This document shows, one piece after another, positions 1-9,200 of a stretch of DNA of 64,000 bases. A program made the position numbers and the translations under genes. Numbering within the stretch: position 1 is the first letter of the stretch; the number at the start of each line of letters is the position of its first letter. This DNA comes from Paenibacillus_D tarimensis_A (GTDB taxonomy: Bacteria; Bacillota; Bacilli; Paenibacillales; Paenibacillaceae): the NCBI GenBank assembly GCA_041281825.1, contig CP166298.1, positions 5,270,001 through 5,334,000 of the forward strand, given 5' to 3'. Below the pieces are notes generated by a model. The model searched no databases. It had not been told where the DNA came from and was given only the letters and a program-made list of their open reading frames with translations.

Positions 1-346
1 CCTTGCCGGCGCTAATCATCCGACCCTCACAGAAATCAGTCAGCATAAACCTCTCGCCCGAAGGTGTCTGATGAATATACTCACCGTTCCGGTCATAAAT
101 ATGTGGACAGGGGACGCCTTTCTTATAAAGCAGCGATTGTAAACGAAGTGCACTTTTTACGTTATTAAGATCGCTGTAACGCTGCCAATTGTATTGCTTA
201 ACAAACAAAGGTCCTCTATCCGTCTCTAGTTTCCACTTTAAATTCTTATACCCCCGATTGATCTCTTCGAAGGCAAATGTCTTAATTCCCCAGCTTTTAT
301 CGAGTGCCTCTATGATCTCGTCTCTTATTTGTTCGGCACCGCCCAT
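1..346 (-). CDS. Phosphotransferase-family (APH-like) protein, N-terminal part only
   Basis: The gene starts with ATG at 346 behind a good ribosome binding site (GGAGGTG, 4 nt away) and runs off the left edge, so only about 115 residues are visible. The visible part has the N-lobe layout of aminoglycoside-phosphotransferase or homoserine-kinase-like proteins: a strand pair ending in a lysine (LFVKQYNW), a helix with LRLQSLLYKKGVPCPHIY, and the start of the hinge (LTDFCEGRMI). The HGD catalytic loop would lie outside the window. Substrate is unknown; spore-coat CotS-type kinases of bacilli share this fold and are an alternative to a resistance kinase. The fold call is fairly sure, the function is not. 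Confidence 0.65.
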   Translation of the reverse strand, partial: MGGAEQIRDEIIEALDKSWGIKTFAFEEINRGYKNLKWKLETDRGPLFVKQYNWQRYSDLNNVKSALRLQSLLYKKGVPCPHIYDRNGEYIHQTPSGERFMLTDFCEGRMISAGK

Positions 347-466
347 TGAACACCTCCAAAATATAGAAAACCTGGTGGTCGCTTTATTTTTATGATATAG
401 AATACGCGTTCGTCTGTAAACAAAATATTGACCTTTTTATCCCAATTCCAAAAAAGGAGGAAAGCC

Positions 467-547
467 ATGATAAGCCACGGCAATTCCTCCCCTCAATACC
501 GCAGTATTAATATTAAGGAAAATGTGACGCGGATGCTCCGCTCATAA
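467..547 (+). CDS. Possible 26-residue small protein
   Basis: ATG at 467 sits 6 nt behind a very strong ribosome binding site (AAAAAGGAGG, 451-460) and opens a 26-codon frame ending in TAA. The product begins MISHGNSSPQYRSINI and ends TRMLRS; it is polar, with no membrane segment or recognisable motif. A palindrome (CGGGATATCCCG) follows the stop but lacks a T-run. The main support is the ribosome binding site quality in otherwise non-coding DNA. It could be a chance frame; conservation would decide. Confidence 0.35.
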   Translation: MISHGNSSPQYRSINIKENVTRMLRS

Positions 548-614
548 AAACACCGGGATATCCCGATGCTCATGACCTGCTTCCAATCACGATAGCCGTG
601 TTCTCAAGAGGAAA

Positions 615-806
615 TTCTAACGGACACAGCGGCCGCTACCCGGAGCCATTTGGGGCCGTTTGAAATGTCTAACGGACATAGCTGCAGCTATTTGATGAAA
701 ACAGCCACGTTTGGCGGTGCTTTGGAGTAAATAAGCGCTGTGATGTCCGTTAGAATTGAAAAATGGTTGGTTTGAGCAAATAAGCATCCGTGGTGTCCGT
801 TAGAAT
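615..806. repeat. TAACGGACA / TGTCCGTTA repeats, four copies
   Basis: Two direct copies (TTCTAACGGACACAGC at 615-630 and GTCTAACGGACATAGC at 667-682) are followed by two inverted copies (TGTCCGTTAGAAT at 744-756 and 794-806). The block is therefore bounded by inverted versions of the same word, with GC-containing spacers. Related copies recur at 51181-51366. Function unknown; they resemble small non-coding intergenic elements of Paenibacillus-type genomes. Confidence 0.6.
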
Positions 807-1026
807 ATTAAAACCCACCGTGATAGACTGCGCAGTCAACGATAGGTTTCGAATATATAATGTCGTTCGGGTTGCTGTGTCCTGGACAGGACGAGGGATC
901 TCTGGTTTTAGTTTCCATGTGCCAGGTCTAAACCCACCGCCTTTAGGTGGTTAGCTTCCAGCACGTTGATGAAAGAGTAGGAGGTTAACATCAAAAAAAA
1001 CACTAGTCACTTATAATGTTGATTCC

Positions 1027-1213
1027 GCTAACGGTTGTACTTGCTGCTATTTGGCGAAGAAACGCCATTAAAAGTTTTAACTGTTGCAGGTAACGTTATT
1101 TGCTGAAATCCGCTCTCAAAACCGTGAAAATTGGCAAATAGGCGCGCTGGCAACCGTTAGCCTTAAAATAATGGGACAAACCGGTAAATAACGTCGCTGA
1201 TAACCGTTAGAAA
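1027..1213. repeat. TAACGGTTG / CAACCGTTAG repeats, three copies
   Basis: GCTAACGGTTGTAC (1027-1040) is opposed by two inverted copies, GCAACCGTTAGCC (1149-1161) and ATAACCGTTAGAAA (1198-1211). The spacers contain recurring TATTTGGC/GGCAAATA words. The layout mirrors the TAACGGACA block just upstream, so the two are probably diverged versions of one element. Confidence 0.5.
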
Positions 1214-1312
1214 TAACTGGCATGCTATCGTTCTGTTCTGAGAAGACTACATTCTTTTAGAGTTGACATTTGTGTTTTAAAGTAATGATTAGCCTGCGAG
1301 CATGCCGGGTTC

Positions 1313-1406
1313 AGTCGGAAGCTTTAGGTGGCTTTAGCCACAGGTTGCTTTTCAGCAGGCTTTAGCCTAAATAGCGACTTTCAGTCGCAAAAGGAACCTA
1401 CCGACT
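1313..1406. other. Compact multi-hairpin element (possible structured RNA or mobile-element end)
   Basis: An outer stem AGTCGG (1313-1318) / CCGACT (1401-1406) encloses three perfect hairpins: GTGGC/GCCAC (1328-1341, loop TTTA), AGGC/GCCT (1357-1368, loop TTTA) and GCGACT/AGTCGC (1374-1388, loop TTC). The recurrent CTTTAG loop also occurs in the hairpin at 934-950. The arrangement is a closed multi-branch structure of about 94 nt. It may be an IS200/IS605-type end or REP-like element; no transposase is present. Confidence 0.45.
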
Positions 1407-1518
1407 TTAGTTTCAACAACATATAGTCACCTCTATATACAGCTTCGTCATTCGGCCGGAAAAACAAACGAAACCCACCGCTTAAATAGGCTGCTGCCTA
1501 ATGGTGAGTTTTCGTCAT

Positions 1519-2811
1519 TTACCTATCGGCTAAAATCTTGATGCTTACCATTTCAACACAGATACACAAAATGTCAATCGCTGCTTCCAATTCCTTCATC
1601 GAAGGGAAAGTAGGAGCGATTCGAATATTGCGGTCTCTCGGATCCTTGCCGTAAGGATAAGTAGCTCCTGCGTTCGTTAATGTAACGCCGGCTTCCGCGG
1701 CCATATTTACAACATCTTTGGCACAACCGTCTAAAGTATTAAGGCTAATAAAATAGCCCCCGTTCGGTTTATTCCAGAAAGCAATATTTTTCCCGCCTAA
1801 CTCCGACTTGAGCTTATTTAAAACCAGGTCGAACTTAGGTTTTATTATGGCCGCTTGCTTTTCCATGTGTGCTTTCAGGTTATCCATGTTTTTCAAAAAG
1901 AGAACATGCCGAAGCTGGTTTAACTTATCCGGACCAATCGTCTGGATCGATATCTGTTTCTTAATAAAATTCAAATTCTCCTCGCTGGACGCCAACATGG
2001 CAACTCCTGAACCGGGAAACGTTACTTTGGATGTAGAACTGAACATGAAGACGCGATTCGGATTACCTGCACTCTTACAAGCGGCAAGGATATTTTTTAA
2101 TGGATCGGGACTTTCGGTTAAATGGTGAACCGTATATGCATCATCCCAGAAAATTCTGAAGTCCTTTGCCTTCGTATTCATAGATGCCAGACGATCGACT
2201 GTCTCATCCGAATAGGTAATGCCGTCCGGGTTGCTGTATTTAGGAACGCACCATATCCCTTTGATCGCATCATCCTCACTTACAAGCCTTTCAACAGTAT
2301 CCATATCCGGGCCGTCCGGTTTCATATCTACGATGATCATCTCGATATTGAAGCGCTCGCATACGGCAAAATGTCTGTCATAACCTGGGCTTGGACATAA
2401 GAATTTAACTTTGGGAAGCTTCATCCAAGGCATTTCACTGTCGCAAACTCCGTGAAACATCGCTCTGGATATCGTATCGTACATCATAGTAAGGCTGGAA
2501 TTGCCGCCAATGATGATTTCTTTCGTACTCACCCCAAGCATTTGAGAAAACAATTCCTTCGCCTCGGGTATTCCGTCAATGCCCCCGTAGTTACGATAGT
2601 CTGAATTATCCACCGATTTCAAATATTCACTAGAACTTAATATATCAAGCATACCCATGGACAGATCAAGTTGTTCAGGGCACGGTTTGCCCCGGGACAT
2701 GTCTAACTTAAGATTCTGATTCCGGTACACATCATAACTCTGTTGCAGTTTTTGATAACGTTCCTTTAATTCATTTGTTCCTAATGTGAAATAATCCGTT
2801 TGCTCCTCCAT
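1519..2811 (-). CDS. PLP-dependent aminotransferase, MocR-like/aspartate aminotransferase type
   Basis: About 430 residues of a fold-type I aminotransferase. Visible motifs are LDMSRGKPCPEQLDLS near the N terminus (typical of the Aminotran_MocR/aspartate aminotransferase Ic group), IWCVPKYSNPDGITY, the substrate-loop IFWDDAYTVHHL, the PLP-lysine motif FSSTSKVTFPGSG and the C-terminal RIAPTFPS with the carboxylate-binding arginine. The frame is open 34 codons further up, but those residues are not family-like; I chose the ATG at 2811, where MEEQTDYFTL begins. The substrate is unproven; an amino acid to 2-oxoglutarate transfer in the cytoplasm is expected. It stands alone on the minus strand between non-coding stretches. 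Confidence 0.88.
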   Translation of the reverse strand: MEEQTDYFTLGTNELKERYQKLQQSYDVYRNQNLKLDMSRGKPCPEQLDLSMGMLDILSSSEYLKSVDNSDYRNYGGIDGIPEAKELFSQMLGVSTKEIIIGGNSSLTMMYDTISRAMFHGVCDSEMPWMKLPKVKFLCPSPGYDRHFAVCERFNIEMIIVDMKPDGPDMDTVERLVSEDDAIKGIWCVPKYSNPDGITYSDETVDRLASMNTKAKDFRIFWDDAYTVHHLTESPDPLKNILAACKSAGNPNRVFMFSSTSKVTFPGSGVAMLASSEENLNFIKKQISIQTIGPDKLNQLRHVLFLKNMDNLKAHMEKQAAIIKPKFDLVLNKLKSELGGKNIAFWNKPNGGYFISLNTLDGCAKDVVNMAAEAGVTLTNAGATYPYGKDPRDRNIRIAPTFPSMKELEAAIDILCICVEMVSIKILADR

Positions 2812-2933
2812 TTCCTCACGCCCCCCGCAATTAGCATTTAGACAGATTATATCACAGTTTGCTCCGTTGCTATACTGGCGCCTATTCGTCCTGAAACCGA
2901 TCCAGAACGGCAAACTTCGCCTTCACATGACTC

Positions 2934-3059
2934 TCATGCAAATTGTGGCGGTACCTCCGGAACGACATCATCCTTCATATCAAAGCCACGCACTACAATG
3001 AGCGGAATCTCTTCTGAACTGTAGCATTGCAGACATCTTACTGTACCTTTGTTACGCAG
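2934..3059 (-). pseudogene. Possible short coding remnant with a CxxC motif
   Basis: Minus-strand translation upstream of the aminotransferase gives a protein-like stretch: LRNKGTVRCLQCYSSEEI, then IPLIVVRGFDMKDDVVPEVP, stopping at 2934. It includes one CLQC pair, hinting at half of a zinc knuckle. There is no ATG, GTG or TTG in the readable frame before an upstream stop; only a CTG at 3059 is available. It may be a decayed small gene or chance. No family recognised. Confidence 0.22.
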
Positions 3060-3125
3060 CCCGCTATCGGCTTTTTTCTTTTTCCTGCGGCTCGCTCCCT
3101 ATTAGTGCAAACCCGCGCCGATTCC

Positions 3126-3215
3126 GATTCTCGCCCAAGCGGACAGAGGATCCGTTAATAGCTCAAAAACCTCTGTTTTCAGAACACTTCCGGACCCTGG
3201 TTCCGTTATTTGTTG
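3126..3215. repeat. GGACC-TTCCGTTA type repeat
   Basis: The words CGGACAGAGGATCCGTTAAT and TTCCGGACCCTGGTTCCGTT lie about 50 bp apart. Closely similar words recur at 47460-47545, so this is a dispersed intergenic repeat. The rest of 2812-3231 shows only the coding remnant at 2934-3059. Confidence 0.45.
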
Positions 3216-3231
3216 TGAAATGGCAGATTAT

Positions 3232-3279
3232 GCTAAACAAAACACCTCCAGCACCCGAGTTTCAGGTCTGGAGGTGTTT
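3232..3279 (-). terminator. Intrinsic terminator of the pectinesterase/acetylesterase gene
   Basis: Perfect 12-bp arms AAACACCTCCAG (3240-3251) and CTGGAGGTGTTT (3268-3279) lie 15 bp past the stop codon at 3294. Read on the minus strand the stem is followed by TTTTGTTTAG. This closes the pectin transcription unit. Confidence 0.85.
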
Positions 3280-3293
3280 CATCAACCTTCTCG

Positions 3294-6200
3294 CTATTCT
3301 ACCGGCCTGTCACTGTTGTTATGTGGAACCGTAATTTCAACTGTAGCTGTAGATTGGTTTCCTGCCAAGTCCGTAATCGTATAAGTAATCAGGTAGATGC
3401 GTCCTTGCCCTTTGCCGGATCGCTCGGCTCGCAACTGAAACTCCGTATCGAAGGTTCCAATGTCGGCACCTGCGATATCGTCCGCCGTGTCTCCATCACC
3501 CTCGTCCGTTTCATTGCTCGTAATGGAAGTCAATACGATCGTACTGACGCCGGAACCTTCATCCTCCCCATAGACGCTCATCGTAACGGTCACCAGCTTT
3601 TGATTCGCAGGCCATAAAGTCTGCGTGCTCGGAGTCAATGTCAATACCGGTGCGATCGTATCGATGTTGGCGGCAATCGCCGTTGCCGTTCCCGGATTTC
3701 CTGCCTCATCCACAAACTCAAAGGTAAAGCTGCCGTTTTCCGTGAAGGTATAGCTGCTTGAACCGCCATTGTTGGTAATCGTCACCGTTTCGCTTGGCGT
3801 GATGGTTGCCACTACATCCTGATTGGTAGGCGCCGTTGTGCTGTAGTCCACTGTCGCCGTCGGCACAACCTTGTCAATGTTGGACACCGTGGCTGTCGCG
3901 CTGCCCGTGTTGCCCGCCGCGTCCACAAACTCAAACGTAAAGCTGCCGTTTTCCGTGAACGTATAGCTGCTTGAACCGCCATTGTTGGTGATCGTCACCG
4001 CTTCGCTTGGCGTGATGGTCGCCACGACATCCTGATTCGTAAGCTCTGTTGTGTTGTAGTCCACTGTTGCCGTCGGCGCGACATTGTCGATGTTGTAGAC
4101 CGTGACAAGATCATTTTCCACGTTTACCTCGTGTACGAGCACCCACATGAAATACAATGCTTTTGCCGCTTTCTCTCTGACAACGGTCTTCTTCGGCTCC
4201 AGCTCTGTGCCGTTGATCATCTGGCCTCTCGCGATCCCCTTCTCCGACCGGATGAGACCCAATTCATAAGCATCCTTAACCTTGTCGACCAAATCCGGCG
4301 ATATTTCTGCCGTATCCGTAAGCTGCTCGTAGGAAACAAGCGGATAGTACATGACACCTTTGGCGCCGGCATCCAGATTCGGATCGTAATCCGGGCTGCC
4401 GGGCACTGCGGTCGTGCCGTTGTAATCGGTCATATACTTCGGCTTTGCTGTGCCGAACCTTGCGCGATAGGCATCGTCCAGAATAGCGCCCATTACCTCG
4501 CGTGTAAGCTCTCCATTCGGATATCCCGCCAATGCTGATGATTCCACTTCCATAATTGCGCTGATCGCTGCAATGAATTCGCCCACCGTCATATTCAAAT
4601 CGGGATTAAAGTTGCCATTGCTGTCCTTGTGCATAACGCCGATCTGCAGCAATTTCTCGATCTGGTTCCGATAGTAAGAGCCCGCGCCTGTCGTTGTGTC
4701 GTTGGCCATTTCAGTGTAAACATTGGTCCAATCGCCCGTTGCGACGGCAGTCTTGACGTCTTGCTTCAAATAGGAAGCAATATTCGCGGCTTTCGGATCG
4801 CCTGCGGCTCCTTTGCCCGCGATTTCCGTAACGACGATCCGGGCAAATTGTTTCGCTAGGGCTTCCTTATAATGCGTTCCGTCTATTTTGTTTGCCGGAT
4901 GCCCGTTAGCATAGCTTCCATCGTTGGTTTTGCCCGGAGTTTCCCCCGCTTCGATGGACATAACAATCGCGGTCGTCGCTTCGACTCCGATATCGTTGTA
5001 GTACTTGACGCTTTCCGCGTTCAGATCAATAAGAGTGACTCCTAACTCTTCAGCTGCCTCTTTCATAATATCCGGGAACAGTCTGTTCTTGAAAGAGTTC
5101 GTATAGACATGTCCCGGCTGCGCAGCGCCGTTGACTCTGGACATCGGCGTAATCAGTACAGGAATCATGCCGCGAGCCCGAATGGCAGGAATGTAAATCT
5201 CCTTGATATAGGTTTCATACATCTCTTCCGTAGCGCCTCTGCCGAATCGGCTGTTCTCATCCGTACTTTCGTCGTTATGTCCGAACTGAACCAATACGTA
5301 GTCTCCGACTTTACCCGTCATGAGAATATCGTTGAACCGGCCTTCCGTATATGCGCTCTTGAACGAACGTCCACCCATGGAATAGTTCACGACATTGACC
5401 TTGCTTAAATCGAACATATTGTCAAATACTTGACCCCAGCCGCTCATCGGCGCTTCGTCGAAGGTGTAGGATTTGACCGTGGAATCCCCAAGTGTAAATA
5501 TCGTCGGAAGCGTTCCGGCCGGACGCGGTTCCGGCGCGATCGGCGTAAGAACGATTTCCTGTACGCCGACAGGCGTATTCACTTTGTTCGGTTCAATCTC
5601 GATATCAATGAAGTTCCGGCCGTTGACAAAGTTGTAGGTCCATTCATTACCGCTCGCAGTCATGGAATTACGGATTGGCACCAGCTTGGCTGCATCCCAG
5701 AACCCGCCTCTCAGAATCCGGCTCGTCTGCATTCCCGATACCGATACGGTTGTATCCGCCACAGTGGAGGTCGTTTTGACATAAACCCGGTACGCCCCCG
5801 GAGGAGCCTGTATCCGAAATGCCATGCCGTAATGGTTGTAGTTAGTACTCGACTGGTCAGAAAATTGCGGCTCACTAATGACAAATCCGGTTCCGTCGGA
5901 AGTAATTTGAGCCGTATGCACTTGTCTGGCCGGCATCGCGCTGGTCTCCTGAACAAATCCATAACCGGCCGAAGTGTTATACAGCGGCACTCCGTTATCA
6001 TAGACCACTGATGTGTATCCGTCTTTGGCCTCGTTGGTAAAATTGAATTTGTAGGATGTCTGTTCGACCTGATCCGGTACGTTCTGAATAAGAGCAGCGA
6101 TCGCCGTCAGATCCTGAATATCGATTTTACCGTCCATATTGATATCTCCCGCTTTGACCAAGTCCCAGTCGGAATCTGTGGATGATTTGCCGAAATAATT

Positions 6201-9200
6201 AGCGATCCATCCCACATCCGCGATATTGATTTCTCCGTCCTTGTTCACGTCCATCGGATCGTAATTGAGATTGACAGCGTTGTTGAATTCTTGAATCGCC
6301 TGATTCAAATCAAGGGCGGCCTGATCGATCTCCTCCTGAGTCGAATCACCATTGTTCTCTACCGCCTTAGCAGCCTGGATCGCCGATTGAAGAATCGCCA
6401 CCGTGCCGGACGGATATTCCCCTGCGCCCGTTCCTTCTGCTGCGGCGAGGGCTGCAGCTTCGGCATTGACAATCAGAAAGTGAAGCAGCGATGTATCCGT
6501 GTTCCCGACCGGGCCCGAAGGAACTTTTTGAACTACTTGTCCGGGCAGGGCACTGATTAACGTCGGATCCCATCCGTCCGATCCGGCCAATATTTGCTGC
6601 GGTGTATAACCATTAGCTTCATCAGCCGTTAATTGCTTGGTCCAGCTGTACCTGTCCTTTGCATTGGCTCCCGGCCCGGAGCTGTTATATTCCCCGTATC
6701 GGGCCGTCGCTTCATTGCTGGCGTTGCCCCAGTTGTTCCAACCTACGGCTTTGATATGAGTATCCATCCAGGTGTTAATGTATTTGACATTTGCGTATGG
6801 CCTCCAGGGTCTGCCCAGATCGGCGGTGCTGTCCGTCGCACTGATATTGGCGTCAATATCCCAAGAGGAGTCCCAGGTTCCTACCGTTACGGACGATTTT
6901 AAAGCAGACGTGCCTCTTGTCAACCTGGAATTTAAGAACACATAACCGAATTCAGAGGTCGAATCCGTTGAAGCGGCTGTAACATGGCCTCCCGCCTTGC
7001 CGACGAATTTAATCTCCGAGCTGTCGAAGACCGCCGGTGCATTGCCGAAGATATAATCGCCATCGCCCTCAATAATAACGTTCTTATAGTACTGTCTGCC
7101 GTTGCCCGCGTATAGCGTGTCTTGGAAGCCAAGCACCTTCACGTTCGTGAATACGGCGCGGTCTCCCGTCACGGATAACGCAACAGCCGGCGCGACCACC
7201 GTTCTCGGATATGCAGTATTTTGAAATGTTAAGCTGTCTGCTGTGAAATGAGTTCCGGTCACGCTGACCGAGTAGCTTTTGCCTGTTCCCAAAATGAGCG
7301 TTCCTGCGGGCAAGGTTCGGCAGAAGCTCTCAGACGAAGGCGAACCGGTCGGGTCTTCCTTGCAGGCATAGTCGTCGTAGGTCAGAACCGTGCCGTCGCG
7401 GCTTTCGCCGACAAAGCTGACATAAGGCTTGTTGACCAGGATCTTCTCCTTATACACGCCGTTCTTAATGTAAATAACGGTCCTGACCGTATTGTTCGAC
7501 GGGATGGAATTTACCGCATCCTGTACGGAAGTGAAATCTCCCGTGCCGTCCTTCGCAACAACGATCATAGGCGCAGGCGTAGCAATGGCCGGTTGGGTGG
7601 ACGCGCCTTCTCCATTCGCATTCGTTGCCGTAACAATATAGTAATAGGTCGTGCCGTTCATTGCCGTTTCATCGACCGCAGCCGTTTCGGTCAAGCCTGC
7701 ATTCCAAACGGTGTACGGTCCGGCAAAGGAGTCCGCTCTCTTCACCGTATAGGAATCAGCCCCCGATACAGCATTCCAATGCAATTCCACCTTGCCGTCG
7801 CCGGGTTTGACGGTCAATCCGCCCGGAGCATCCGGCGTCCCTGCCGGTATGGAAGCAGGCGAGGCGGCAACTTGCAAGGAGTTCATGCTTTCAAGCTGTC
7901 CGTCGGAAGCGGAAACAACATAATAATACGTCGTGCCGTTCACTGCCGTAGTATCCGTATATTCCGTCGGAACCACGTTAGCTGCGATTGTTTCGTACGG
8001 TCCTCCTGAGATCGTACTGCGTTTTACCGAATAATGGACAGCTCCGCTGACAGACTCCCAGATTAACGTTACCTGAGAATCGGAGACCGTGGCGGCGACA
8101 TTCGATGGCGACGCGAACGGAGCGGTCGGTTTCGCCATAACAGGCGCGCTGTCGTCGCCGGGCGTTCCGTCGGGCGCTTGGCTTGCCAACGTATAGTAAT
8201 AAGTCGTACCGTTCGATAGGCCCGAATCATAGTAGCTCGTTTGCGTGTACGGCAACGTGCTTGAAAGCGTTGTGTACGGTCCTTCCGGAGACTCGCTTCG
8301 TTTCAGCGTATACTGGGTTGCGCTCGAAACCTGGCTCCAGGAAATGCTTGCCGCCGAATCGCGGGCGGTAACCGCGATGTTTGCCGGAGGCGGCGGAAGC
8401 GCCGCCGACGCGGTAGGCGTCACGGATCGCTCCTCGGAATCGCTATTGCCGAATGAATTGACCGCGCTAATCTTATAGTAATAGGTCGTCTCATTCGTTA
8501 CGGTCGCGTCGTAGTAATCCAATTGCGACAGCGGAATTTCCGATGCAATCGTCGTATACGGTCCCCCTGATGTCGTGCTGCGTTGAATCGAATATGACAC
8601 AGCGTTCTTCGCAGCGTTCCATAACAATTTCACTTTGGAATCATACGGCGTAAGGCTTACCCAGACAGGCGCATCCGGCAGCGTATTTGGCTTGTATACA
8701 ATAATGTTGTCCAATAACAAATTTTGCGCTGTCGTACCGCCGGTCGTCGCCAAGTAAGATTTGGCAACCGCATAATCCGTTGGTGCATCGCCGAGTGTCT
8801 TCAGCGAGAACCGCTGGCCTGCCAGCTCGCCGACCACTGTTCCATCGCTCGCCTTGGTAACATAGTAGTCGACACGGAGCGTGGCGAAGTTGACAACCGC
8901 CTTCAGATGGTACCAAACTCCATTCGAAACTTTGTCCGGCGTAATGTCGGTATAGACTCCAGTGCTGTCTCTCCATGCAATTTTTGCGTTTTTGAGATCA
9001 ACTTGAAGGAGGATATCCGACGAACGGTTTTCATCATTGAGCCCGCCGGATAATCTCAGGACCGTTCGGCCGCGGCTAATATCGTTCGTTCCGTTCGGGA
9101 CGGTCGTATCTCCGAAGAAATACATATCCTGCTCGATCGTCAAGATGCCGTCTCTCACATTTTCTCCCAAGGATTTGGTGATGGCCGTGTAACCGCTGCC

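Larger units (their letters stand above)
347..1518. other. Repeat-rich intergenic stretch
   Basis: No large gene is visible in this 1.2 kb. It holds a possible 26-codon gene (467-547), four copies of a TAACGGACA-type repeat (615-806), three TAACGGTTG-type copies (1027-1213), a hairpin with loop TTTA (934-950) and a compact multi-hairpin element (1313-1406). It looks like a sink for short repeats or old mobile-element ends. Confidence 0.6.
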
